NCBI GenBank assembly: GCA_937888725.1 | Contig: CALARE010000050.1 | Location: 1-15,640 of the forward strand | From: an uncultured Alphaproteobacteria bacterium | Lineage (GTDB): Bacteria > Pseudomonadota > Alphaproteobacteria > CAAHEQ01 > UBA3637 | Direction: 5' to 3' | DNA length: 15,640 nucleotides | In this document: one piece after another, positions 1-6,606 of the stretch | Numbering within the stretch: position 1 is the first letter of the stretch | Layout of the letters: the number at the start of each line of letters is the position of its first letter | Program-made: the position numbers and the translations under genes | Notes under the pieces: generated by a model | What the model was told of the DNA's origin: nothing | Databases searched by the model: none | Seen by the model: the letters and a program-made list of their open reading frames with translations, nothing else

Positions 1-330
1 TCTTTATATCCTCTCTTACAACGCTTTTATAAACCCATCCAATATATCGAGGTTAAAGTAGCCCTTACGGGCTTAAGGGCATTGAGAGATTTTAAGGTAA
101 TAATACTGCGGTAACAGCGATATAATGAATGGGTTTATAACTGTTTTTATTATAGCGGTTCACATTTTAATACGTTTAATTTTCACATTTATCCATATTA
201 AAGTGAAGTGAGATGACATCGGATTTATTATGCCAACTAAGCATATCTATTACAAAATTCCATATCAAGAGGAAACCCGACAATAATTAAAGGACACCTC
301 AATAACAAAATACGATTTATCCCTTAAATA
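1..330. other. Intergenic region downstream of trpB, no gene seen
   Basis: I see no convincing coding sequence, tRNA or rRNA here. The stretch is AT-rich and contains the inverted-repeat structure at 27-140. It also has short near-repeats of TTCACATTT around 159-200. A trpA gene would normally follow trpB, but none begins within these 330 bases. No classical hairpin plus U-tract terminator for trpB was found right after its stop codon. Confidence 0.5.
27..140. repeat. Long imperfect inverted repeat with inner hairpin
   Basis: The arms at 27-49 and 118-140 are reverse complements over 23 bases with two mismatches. Between them lies a second hairpin with arms GCCCTTA (61-67) and TAAGGGC (74-80). 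The whole could fold into one long branched RNA or be a small non-autonomous (MITE-like) element. No open reading frame of useful size lies inside. No target-site duplication is obvious at the ends. Function is unknown. Confidence 0.6.
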
Positions 331-1530
331 CTAGCGAGTCGGGTGCATTTCTGTCTCCAAAAAATTTTCAACAACAAAATCGATATCTTTATCACCTCGG
401 CCAGACAAATTAACCAATATTGTTTTATCTTTTTCTAATGTTTTTGCTAATTTGAATGCATATGCGAGAGCATGTGCACTTTCAAGTGCTGGAATAATCC
501 CCTCTGTTTTTGGTAATATAAAAAAAGCATCTAAACACTCTTTATCATCAATCAACACATAATTTACACGACCAATTGAATGTAAATAGGCATGCTCAGG
601 ACCAACACTTGGATAATCTAAACCACTTGCAATTGAATAAACTGGTGCAGGATTTTCATTCTCATCTTGCAAAACCAAGGATTTAAATCCTTGCAGAACA
701 GCTGTTTTACCAAAATTTATAGACGCCGCGTGTTCGCCAAGTTTAGTCCCTCGACCCAATGGTTCAACACCGTATAATTGAATATTTTTATCCTCAATAA
801 AACCACTAAAAATACCCATCGCATTTGAACCACCGCCAACGCAAGCAATAACCGCATCTGGCAACACACCAATATCTTGTAACATTTGCTCACGAGCCTC
901 TTTTCCTATGATAGATTGAAAATCTCTCACCATCATGGGAAATGGGTGTGGCCCTAACACAGAACCAATACAATAAAGTGCATTTTTTGTATCTTTTAAA
1001 TATGCTTCAAATGCACTATCTACTGCTTCTTTTAATGACTTTTGCCCATGGGTCACAGGTACAATTTTTGCTCCTAGCAATTTCATTCTTAAAACATTGG
1101 GACGTTCTTTTTGAATATCTAGTTCCCCCATATGCACTTCACATTCCAAACCTAAATATGCAGCCGCAGTTGCCATGGCAACACCGTGTTGCCCTGCCCC
1201 AGTTTCAGCGATTAACTTTTTCTTTCCCATATATTTAGCCAATAAAGCTTCAGCTATGGCATGGTTTAATTTGTGAGCCCCTGTATGATTTAAATCTTCT
1301 CTTTTCAAATATATTTTTGCACCACCAATTTGTTGTGTTAAATTTTCGGCAAATGTAATAGGTGTTGGTCGCCCTTGATATGTTTTTCTAATATACTGTA
1401 TTTTTGAAATAAAATCTGGATTGTCTTTTAATTCTAAATATGCTTGTTCAATTTTATTCATTTCAGCTTGCAATTCTTCGGATACAAATGAACCACCAAA
1501 ACATCCGAAAAAACCATCAAATTTTTTCAT
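331..1530 (-). CDS. trpB: Tryptophan synthase beta chain
   Basis: TrpB is the PLP enzyme that condenses indole with L-serine to make L-tryptophan, normally in an alpha2-beta2 complex with TrpA. From the chosen start the protein has 399 residues, matching the family's usual length. The PLP lysine is K87 in HTGAHKLNH and the catalytic glutamate is E109 in AETGAGQHG, the same numbers as in the Salmonella enzyme. The phosphate-binding GGGSN loop is present. An ATG 25 codons further upstream (1605) keeps the frame open but lies in the leader RNA. The start at 1530 has AAAGGA just before it and gives the canonical MKKFDGFFGCFGGSFV N-terminus. No trpA follows within the window, so the partner gene must lie elsewhere or be absent. 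The upstream trpL leader suggests control by tryptophan supply. Confidence 0.96.
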   Translation of the reverse strand: MKKFDGFFGCFGGSFVSEELQAEMNKIEQAYLELKDNPDFISKIQYIRKTYQGRPTPITFAENLTQQIGGAKIYLKREDLNHTGAHKLNHAIAEALLAKYMGKKKLIAETGAGQHGVAMATAAAYLGLECEVHMGELDIQKERPNVLRMKLLGAKIVPVTHGQKSLKEAVDSAFEAYLKDTKNALYCIGSVLGPHPFPMMVRDFQSIIGKEAREQMLQDIGVLPDAVIACVGGGSNAMGIFSGFIEDKNIQLYGVEPLGRGTKLGEHAASINFGKTAVLQGFKSLVLQDENENPAPVYSIASGLDYPSVGPEHAYLHSIGRVNYVLIDDKECLDAFFILPKTEGIIPALESAHALAYAFKLAKTLEKDKTILVNLSGRGDKDIDFVVENFLETEMHPTR

Positions 1531-1560
1531 TATTTTTCCTTTATTATAAAATGTTATCTT

Positions 1561-1614
1561 GAATTTAAGAAACCCTTTTTCGGGAGGTGACCCCATCAAA
1601 TACAAATAGGTGCG
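1561..1614 (-). promoter_or_regulatory. Candidate trp attenuator RNA between trpL and trpB
   Basis: Downstream of the tandem Trp codons, alternative pairings can be drawn. GGTGC (1622-1618) can pair with GCACC (1613-1609). CCTAT (1610-1606) can pair with ATGGG (1596-1592). A CCC/GGG hairpin (1584-1582 with 1575-1573) is followed by TTTCTT. Each stem is short, and I see no strong GC-rich terminator with a long U tract. The regulatory inference therefore rests mostly on the leader peptide, and the exact switch is uncertain. Confidence 0.45.
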
Positions 1615-1683
1615 TTAGCACCACCAATAAAATGTGGCATTTTTAAAAAAATAAGAACAATTAAATTTTGACCTATATTTCAT
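1615..1683 (-). CDS. trpL: trp operon leader peptide (22 aa, tandem Trp codons)
   Basis: This 22-codon frame starts MKYRSKFN and ends FYWWC then TAA. Tryptophan codons 20 and 21 are adjacent, just before the stop, the hallmark of ribosome-mediated trp attenuation. It ends 84 bases before the trpB start. The ATG sits only 8 bases after a good -10 box, so the transcript would begin at or within a few bases of the start codon. No Shine-Dalgarno is visible. As I recall, a leaderless trpL is known in the alphaproteobacterium Sinorhizobium meliloti. The function is inferred from codon content, position and promoter; the peptide is too short for homology. Confidence 0.78.
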   Translation of the reverse strand: MKYRSKFNCSYFFKNATFYWWC

Positions 1684-1691
1684 AAGTCGTA

Positions 1692-1720
1692 TTGTTAACA
1701 CAAGATACCATCAATGTCAA
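1692..1720 (-). promoter_or_regulatory. Sigma70-type promoter of trpL-trpB
   Basis: TTGACA (1720-1715) is separated by 17 bases from TAACAA (1697-1692). The -35 is a perfect consensus. The predicted transcription start is around 1685-1687, immediately before the trpL ATG at 1683. The promoter lies between the upstream DGQHR-motif gene and trpL, about 15 bases after that gene's stop. Confidence 0.7.
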
Positions 1721-1735
1721 ATGAAAAAATTTTAG

Positions 1736-2201
1736 CTATTGCCTAAGCCATGGGAAAAAGAGATATCTTAATAAATTATTTTTCACACGAATATGGATGG
1801 TATCAACCTCATAATCAGGACCATATTTCCACAGTAAATATATTGCTCGATGTTGCCCATCTTTTATCAAATTTGATCTATACTTACAGATTATAACACT
1901 CTTAGGGTCGAAGCCGTTTTTCTCAATATTTGAAATAAGTTGTTCAAAAGATTGATTTTTTCCCCCCCCCCCCGCGATTTTGGAGGTACCTATATAAATC
2001 ATTTTCGGTAAGGTCATACACTTTCTTATCAATTTGCCTTTTTAACAATCCAACCTTTACTTTCCCAAATTTCATATTTAATAAATATTTTCCTTTTAAA
2101 CATCTATTAAAGAAAACTTTATCAATATAAATATTTTTATTTTCTAACAAAACATCTGTGCTTTGTGGATTAAAAAAAGATTTTAAATTTGATAAAAACA
2201 T
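1736..2201 (-). CDS. Phase-variable DGQHR-motif (ParB-like) protein, out of frame here
   Basis: Two overlapping frames form one gene. The 5' frame (2201 to 1944) starts MFLSNLKSFF with a good AGGAG ribosome site. The 3' frame (to 1736) carries NLIKDGQHRAIYLLWKYG and a DTIHI strand. They meet at a run of 12 G (coding strand). As given, the 5' frame ends shortly after the tract (RGGGGKKSIF, stop), leaving an 85-residue product. With 11 G the reading continues RGGGGKNQSFEQ and gives a 154-residue protein. DGxHR is typical of ParB/sulfiredoxin-fold domains; similar small proteins occur near glycan genes, but the role here is unknown. The gene has its own strong promoter. The alternative is that the tract length is a sequencing error and the gene is simply intact. 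Confidence 0.75.
1962..1973. repeat. 12-base homopolymer C tract (poly-G in coding sense)
   Basis: There are twelve consecutive C on the plus strand, flanked by six T. It lies inside the DGQHR-motif gene exactly where the reading frame breaks. Loss of one base, or gain of two, restores the full-length frame. Such a tract is prone to slipped-strand mispairing and is strikingly out of character with the AT-rich surroundings. Confidence 0.85.
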
Positions 2202-2222
2202 ACTTGACTCCTATTTTTAATA

Positions 2223-2257
2223 CATACAATTGTATGCACTCTTAAAATAAAAGTCAA
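2223..2257 (-). promoter_or_regulatory. Promoter of the phase-variable gene with palindrome over the -10
   Basis: TTGACT (2257-2252) lies 17 bases before TACAAT (2234-2229), followed by an AGGAG ribosome site and ATG at 2201. A perfect 14-base palindrome, CATACAATTGTATG (2223-2236), covers the -10 box. It could be an operator for a dimeric repressor or a coincidence of AT-rich sequence. Confidence 0.65.
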
Positions 2258-2283
2258 TTTAAAATTATATTAAAATACATCAC

Positions 2284-2325
2284 AAAAAAAGGACGGTCCT
2301 CTTTTAAGATTAGCCGTCCTTTTTT
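2284..2325. terminator. Bidirectional intrinsic terminator after metG
   Basis: GGACGG (2291-2296) pairs with CCGTCC (2314-2319). The stem is extended by the flanking A and T runs, giving a U tract on either strand. It lies downstream of the metG stop and upstream of the promoter of the phase-variable gene, so it isolates the two transcripts. Confidence 0.85.
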
Positions 2326-2392
2326 ATGATTTTAATTTTTCTCACAAGTCACATGTATATATGCTATGAGAAAACTGTATTCCATACCCCCT

Positions 2393-3913
2393 TTATTCAG
2401 GCAAGAATGGGAATAATGGATTTGGAACCGTGATTTTCCCTCCACCCAAACCTTTTGGCTCAAATCGAGCTTCAACCTTTTCATTTTTCACATCTAATGA
2501 CGCAAGAATTGATTTGCTTGAATTTGGCATCAACGGATAAAGAGCTGTCGCAATTAAACGAAGGGCATCTAATGTCGTGTAAACCACTTGTTTAAAACGT
2601 TCCATTTTTTCAGGATTTTTTGCCAAAACCCATGGTTCATTTGCTGCAAAATAAGCATTCACTTGATTACATGCGGTCATAATTTTACTAGCTAACTCAA
2701 CAGCTGTTTCAAGCGAGCTATCTTTCACATAAACAGATTTAAAATCAGATGAAATATCTGTTAATAATTTTTCATCCTCAGTTGTTAACGATATACCCGC
2801 AGGGATAACGCCTTCTAAATTCTTGTCAACCATCTTTAAAACACGCATTTGTAAATTTCCAAGATTGTTGGCTAATAATTTGTACCCTTGTCTTAATAGG
2901 GCAATACTGATTGGCGAATCATTGCTTAAACTCATATTATTAATTAAATAGAATCGTAAAGGCTCAACCCCCATAATGTCAATCACTTCATTTGGATCAA
3001 CAACGTTTCCAAGTGATTTTGACATTTTAACACCGCCTTCACCAATCCAGTATCCATGAACAATACAACGACTGACAGGTTCGATACCAATTGCTTTTAA
3101 CATAATTGGCCAATAAATACAGTGTGGTTTTAAAATATCCTTTGCAAGCAAGTGATATGAACTTTTCCAATAATCATTAAATTCTGCATTTTCACCAAAT
3201 TTCAATGTTGAAATATAGTTAATCAATGCATCAAACCAAATGTATGTAACAAAGTCTTTATCAAATGGTAATTCAATCCCCAACCATACTCTATCTTTTG
3301 GACGAGAAATACACAAATCATCCAAAGGTTCTTCAAGCATACCCAAAACTTCTTTTGCATAATTTGTTGGCGTAATCCAATCAGGATTTAAAGCAATATA
3401 TTCTTTCAACCATTGACGATATGGTTCCAAACGGAAAAAATAATTTTCTTCAGAAATAACTTTTGGTGCTTTCAAATGATCAGGACATAACCCAGCTTCA
3501 GTTAAATCGCATTTCTTTTTAAATTGTTCACACCCTTCACAATACAATCCTTCATATGATTTTTTAATAATCAAGCCTCTATCAAACAAATCTTGCAAAA
3601 CAGTACGAACAACTTTTTTATGTTCTTCAGAAGTTGTTCTGACAAAATAATCATAATCAATACCCATTCTGTCAAACAAATCTCTAAACAACTGACTTTG
3701 ACGTGTTAAAAACTCATCAGCGGTTAAACCAGAAGCCTCGCAAGAATGTTGATTCTTTTGACCATGCTCATCTGTACCAGTTGAAAAGAAAACATCATTT
3801 CCTTTCATCTGTTCAAATTTTTTAAACACGTCTGCTAAAATTGTTGTATATGCATGCCCAATGTGCGGAGCACCATTTGTGTAATAAATTGGAGTTGTAA
3901 TGTATTTTTTCAT
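2393..3913 (-). CDS. metG: Methionine--tRNA ligase
   Basis: This cytosolic class I synthetase charges tRNA-Met with methionine for initiation and elongation. The protein has 506 residues. The HIGH motif is at residues 17-20 and KMSKS at 296-300. A zinc-knuckle insert contains C125, C128, C135 and C143. The anticodon-binding helical domain follows KMSKS. The protein ends without the C-terminal EMAP-II-like tRNA-binding domain found in longer forms such as that of E. coli (about 677 residues). That length is usual for the short MetG type. The start has AAAGGAA upstream. It is a monocistronic unit with a promoter and a terminator. Confidence 0.97.
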   Translation of the reverse strand: MKKYITTPIYYTNGAPHIGHAYTTILADVFKKFEQMKGNDVFFSTGTDEHGQKNQHSCEASGLTADEFLTRQSQLFRDLFDRMGIDYDYFVRTTSEEHKKVVRTVLQDLFDRGLIIKKSYEGLYCEGCEQFKKKCDLTEAGLCPDHLKAPKVISEENYFFRLEPYRQWLKEYIALNPDWITPTNYAKEVLGMLEEPLDDLCISRPKDRVWLGIELPFDKDFVTYIWFDALINYISTLKFGENAEFNDYWKSSYHLLAKDILKPHCIYWPIMLKAIGIEPVSRCIVHGYWIGEGGVKMSKSLGNVVDPNEVIDIMGVEPLRFYLINNMSLSNDSPISIALLRQGYKLLANNLGNLQMRVLKMVDKNLEGVIPAGISLTTEDEKLLTDISSDFKSVYVKDSSLETAVELASKIMTACNQVNAYFAANEPWVLAKNPEKMERFKQVVYTTLDALRLIATALYPLMPNSSKSILASLDVKNEKVEARFEPKGLGGGKITVPNPLFPFLPE

Positions 3914-3942
3914 TTTGAAATTCCTTTCACTAAATTGGGAGT

Positions 3943-3971
3943 ATCATATCAAAATCTTAGTCAAATTACAA
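3943..3971 (-). promoter_or_regulatory. Predicted metG promoter
   Basis: TTGTAA (3971-3966) is 17 bases from TATGAT (3948-3943). The -10 is near consensus and the -35 is moderate. It lies between the leuA terminator and the metG start. Confidence 0.5.
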
Positions 3972-4006
3972 GATTAATTTAATTAAAAACCATAAAAGCA
4001 GATAAA

Positions 4007-4036
4007 AAAATAATCCCTCAAGTGAAGGATTATTTT
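4007..4036. terminator. Intrinsic terminator after leuA
   Basis: AAAATAATCC (4007-4016) pairs with GGATTATTTT (4027-4036), ten base pairs with a ten-base loop. It begins 10 bases beyond the leuA stop codon. The AT arms supply U-rich tails on both strands. Confidence 0.8.
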
Positions 4037-4045
4037 ATGATAAAG

Positions 4046-5572
4046 TTATTGGTTTTCTAACAAATTAAGACCATTAAAAATAGCTTTTATTTTAGATTTA
4101 GTTGTTGATCTGTCAATCGCTCGTGCAATAACTGTTTTTTCACCATTTGACACTTCAAGTGTTGTAATAGCTTCAGCAGCTTCTTTATCCTTAGAACCAT
4201 GCATTTGTTCTTCATATTTTGAAATTGAAACCGCAACACCTAAAGATAAAAATGCATTAATACAAGCGTGTACAGGTCCTTCACCATGCCCAATTGCTTC
4301 ATATAATTGCCCTTGTTTTTGGTATGCAAGGGCAAAACGTTTATCTCTAATCCGATCAAACGATACATATTGATATGGTCCATTAATTTCACAAAGATGT
4401 GTACGATATAAATAATCTAAATCAGCCTCTCTTAACTCACCTTTTGTTTCAGCCATTTTTTTTGCAATTGGTATTAAATTTTCGACCTCATGCAACGTAA
4501 TCGGATAACCCATTTTTTGATATGTTGATGCTAACCCTGATTTTCCAGATTGTGTGGTAAAGCCATTATATTCCCCATCAAATCGGCCAATTAATTCTGG
4601 TGCAAAAGCGATATATTGCCCCTTACCTAATTTTTTTGTTTTATTTGAGCCATCTTGATGTATTCCACTTCTATGTACAAAAATATCAGAACCAATAATG
4701 GGGGCTTTTTCATAAATTTGAATGCCTGACATTTCACTTACGAGCAAAGACGTTTCTTGAATTTTACTCATATTTAATGAGATGGGAACATTTTTATTAT
4801 AAAGAGCAACTGCTACTTCTTGCATATTTGTGTTGCCAGCACGCTCACCAAGTCCATTAATTGTTGTTTCTAATTGCGTTGCTCCTGCAAAAAAACTCAT
4901 CGCAGTAGCTGCTGTTGCCATACCTAAATCATTATGACAATGCACAGAAATAACCGCTTTATGCCCAATCCGATTATGCACTGCACTTACCATATCTGTA
5001 AAATCGCTTGGTAAATATCTTTCCACTGTATTGGGAAGATTAATAACATCAGCACCAGCATCAACAACTTTTTCAATTGCATCTACAACATCTGGCAAAT
5101 TTTCAATACAATCACCAAAATGCTCTACTGAAAATTCAACTTCAACATTTGGTAGCAATTCTTTTGCTTTCTTAACAGCCTTAATCGCCATATTTGTTAC
5201 CGTTTCAATATCTTTTTCAAGCACATATTTAAGCCCCATCGGATTCATTGCAATAAACGTATGAACACGCGGTTTTTTAGCATATTTTACAGCATCAATT
5301 GCTGTTTGAACATCTTTTACATTTGCCCTTGCTAATACACTTACAACAACATTATCTGGTGCTCGTTTTGCAAGTTCTTGACAAGCAATAAAATCCATCT
5401 CATTTGAAAACGGATAACCAATTTCTATCCCTTGCACACCAAGTTCAACCAATTTATCAAAGATGATAATTTTTTCTTCCATACTCCATGGTTTTTTTAG
5501 TGCCTGATTTCCATCTCTTAATGTCACATCATAAAAAAATGGCTGTCTTTGTGTGCTTTTTTTGTTCATCAT
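4046..5572 (-). CDS. leuA: 2-isopropylmalate synthase
   Basis: LeuA condenses acetyl-CoA with 2-oxoisovalerate, the first committed step of leucine synthesis. The protein has 508 residues, comparable with E. coli LeuA (about 523). The TIM-barrel catalytic domain begins with the TLRDGNQ signature (R19, D20). It contains HCHNDLG (211-217), which supplies metal-ligand histidines, and GERAGN (242-247). From about residue 390 there is a C-terminal region with GEGPVHACINAF, typical of the leucine-sensing LeuA regulatory domain. Homocitrate or citramalate synthase are the alternatives in this superfamily. The leucine-codon-rich leader directly upstream argues strongly for LeuA. Two ATG codons are adjacent at 5572 and 5569; AAAGGA lies just upstream and either could be used. 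No other leu gene adjoins it. Confidence 0.93.
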   Translation of the reverse strand: MMNKKSTQRQPFFYDVTLRDGNQALKKPWSMEEKIIIFDKLVELGVQGIEIGYPFSNEMDFIACQELAKRAPDNVVVSVLARANVKDVQTAIDAVKYAKKPRVHTFIAMNPMGLKYVLEKDIETVTNMAIKAVKKAKELLPNVEVEFSVEHFGDCIENLPDVVDAIEKVVDAGADVINLPNTVERYLPSDFTDMVSAVHNRIGHKAVISVHCHNDLGMATAATAMSFFAGATQLETTINGLGERAGNTNMQEVAVALYNKNVPISLNMSKIQETSLLVSEMSGIQIYEKAPIIGSDIFVHRSGIHQDGSNKTKKLGKGQYIAFAPELIGRFDGEYNGFTTQSGKSGLASTYQKMGYPITLHEVENLIPIAKKMAETKGELREADLDYLYRTHLCEINGPYQYVSFDRIRDKRFALAYQKQGQLYEAIGHGEGPVHACINAFLSLGVAVSISKYEEQMHGSKDKEAAEAITTLEVSNGEKTVIARAIDRSTTKSKIKAIFNGLNLLENQ

Positions 5573-5600
5573 TTAAAAATCCTTTTACTCAATTTAATAT

Positions 5601-5629
5601 AAAAAAAACACCCTCCTAAAAGGGTGTTT
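5601..5629 (-). terminator. leu attenuator terminator
   Basis: AAACACCCT (5629-5621) pairs with AGGGTGTTT (5614-5606), nine base pairs with a six-base loop, followed by a U tract to 5601. It sits 28 bases upstream of the leuA start, inside the leader RNA. It is therefore an attenuator rather than an operon-end terminator. Confidence 0.9.
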
Positions 5630-5714
5630 AACTAACATTTTTTAAAACAAACACTAACCCTTTAGGAGATGACGCTCATATCCCAACAACAAGTTTGCTA
5701 AAAGGTTTAGTGTT
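5613..5714 (-). promoter_or_regulatory. leu attenuator: alternative RNA pairings
   Basis: Segment 1 (5714-5698, over Leu codons 4-9) pairs with segment 2 (5665-5650). Segment 2, starting at CTCCTAAAGGGT (5668-5657), pairs almost perfectly with ACCCTTTTAGGAG (5625-5613), which is segment 3. Segment 3 is also the left arm and loop of the terminator. A ribosome stalled at Leu codons would mask segment 1, let 2 pair with 3 and abolish the terminator. A ribosome finishing at the leader stop (5656-5654) would mask segment 2. This is the textbook logic, readable directly from the complementarities. Confidence 0.85.
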
Positions 5715-5725
5715 AAATTTTTCAT
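5654..5725 (-). CDS. leuL: leu operon leader peptide (23 aa, nine Leu codons)
   Basis: This is a 23-codon frame beginning MKNLTLNLLANLLLG and ending HLLKG then TAG. Leucine is at codons 4, 6, 8, 9, 12, 13, 14, 20 and 21, including a TTG-TTG-TTG run. It is followed by mutually exclusive stems and an intrinsic terminator before leuA. This is the arrangement of a leucine-responsive transcription attenuator. The ATG is about 7 bases after the presumed -10 box, so the mRNA appears leaderless or nearly so, like trpL in this window. It is too short for homology; the call rests on codon content and architecture. Confidence 0.88.
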   Translation of the reverse strand: MKNLTLNLLANLLLGYERHLLKG

Positions 5726-5732
5726 AGAGGTC

Positions 5733-5761
5733 TGTTTATCATATTTATAATATCGTGTCAA
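5733..5761 (-). promoter_or_regulatory. Promoter of leuL-leuA
   Basis: There is a perfect TTGACA (5761-5756). With 17-base spacing the -10 is TAAACA (5738-5733), which is weak; other AT-rich hexamers nearby are spaced less well. The leuL ATG begins at 5725. Confidence 0.55.
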
Positions 5762-5774
5762 GAAAAAACTTAAA

Positions 5775-6560
5775 TCATCTTGTTTTTTGATAAAAAGTTG
5801 AAATTAATTGTTTCATACAAGGATCAAGATATGACAATGCTTTTGTTTTTAAATATGAGGGTATTGAAAACCTTAATTCTGCAATTCCACCAGCCATGCA
5901 GGCTAACGTATCACTATCGCCACCCAATGAAACCGCATTTCGAATCGCATCTTCATATGATGAAGCATCAAGTGCGGCAATAATTGCTTGTGGCACAGAA
6001 TTTTTGCATGACACATAAAATTTATTATATGTTGGTCGTATTTCATCAATTGATTTTGATAAATCAACTTGATATTTTTTTGAAATATAAGCTTTAATTT
6101 CTTTTATAGACATCCTCTTTTTGATTAAAAACATTGTTTCAATATACATGGCAACAGCTTTTAAACTTTCAGGATGGTTATGTGTAATATTTGTGAGTCG
6201 TAATGCTTTTTCAAGTGCAACCTCTAACTGTTTTTCTTTTATCCCAATAGGACTAATACGCATCACACACCCATTTGTTTTTGCTTGATATGGTATGCCT
6301 GTTTTAAGCCAATTTGTAAATCCTTTACCAAAAGGGGCGATTTCTCCTTTTTCATACGATCTATTTTGATATTTTTCACCCCATTTTTTTAAAATGGCTT
6401 CTGGCTTATCCCCCGTCAACAACCATTCAGCTGTCGCACAGGTTAAAATTGTATCATCTGTAAAACATGAATTTTGAGTAAAAAGTGTGAAATCTTTTCT
6501 TTTAACATTATGAAATTCATAGCTAGACCCAATTACATCACCAATAATAGAACCAAGCAT
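5775..6560 (-). CDS. ADP-ribosylglycohydrolase family protein
   Basis: This is a member of the DraG/ARH family (PF03747-type), whose enzymes remove ADP-ribose from modified arginine or related substrates using two Mg2+ ions. The 261-residue length is normal for a single-domain member. The metal-binding motifs are visible: FTDDT (33-37) near the N-terminus and GGDSDT (213-218) near the C-terminus. Between them lie NGCVMRISPIG (96-106) and THNHPE (126-131), typical of the fold. The start at 6560 has GAGGGTG upstream. It follows alaS in the same direction with a hairpin in between, so it may be partly co-transcribed. No ADP-ribosyltransferase or nitrogenase gene is nearby, so the substrate cannot be told from context. 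Confidence 0.88.
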   Translation of the reverse strand: MLGSIIGDVIGSSYEFHNVKRKDFTLFTQNSCFTDDTILTCATAEWLLTGDKPEAILKKWGEKYQNRSYEKGEIAPFGKGFTNWLKTGIPYQAKTNGCVMRISPIGIKEKQLEVALEKALRLTNITHNHPESLKAVAMYIETMFLIKKRMSIKEIKAYISKKYQVDLSKSIDEIRPTYNKFYVSCKNSVPQAIIAALDASSYEDAIRNAVSLGGDSDTLACMAGGIAELRFSIPSYLKTKALSYLDPCMKQLISTFYQKTR

Positions 6561-6575
6561 GTCACCCTCAATGAT

Positions 6576-6603
6576 AAATGGCGGATATCTCTATCCGCCA
6601 TTT
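6576..6603. terminator. Perfect 12-bp hairpin between alaS and the ADP-ribosylglycohydrolase gene
   Basis: AAATGGCGGATA (6576-6587) pairs with TATCCGCCATTT (6592-6603) around a four-base loop, directly after the alaS stop. On the minus strand only a short UUU follows, so termination may be partial. The plus-strand side has five T, but no plus-strand gene ends here. It could alternatively be an mRNA-stabilising structure upstream of the next gene. Confidence 0.6.
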
Positions 6604-6606
6604 TTG

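Noticed and set aside
1..330. A possible CRISPR or tandem repeat array
   Set aside because: There are no regularly spaced repeats, only one inverted-repeat structure and short chance similarities.
1531..1605. A 25-residue N-terminal extension of TrpB starting at 1605
   Set aside because: It lies in the leader RNA. The start at 1530 has a proper ribosome site and gives the canonical TrpB N-terminus with K87/E109 numbering.
5031..5264. A plus-strand 77-codon frame opposite leuA
   Set aside because: It lies wholly within a well-supported gene on the other strand and has no start signals or domain.
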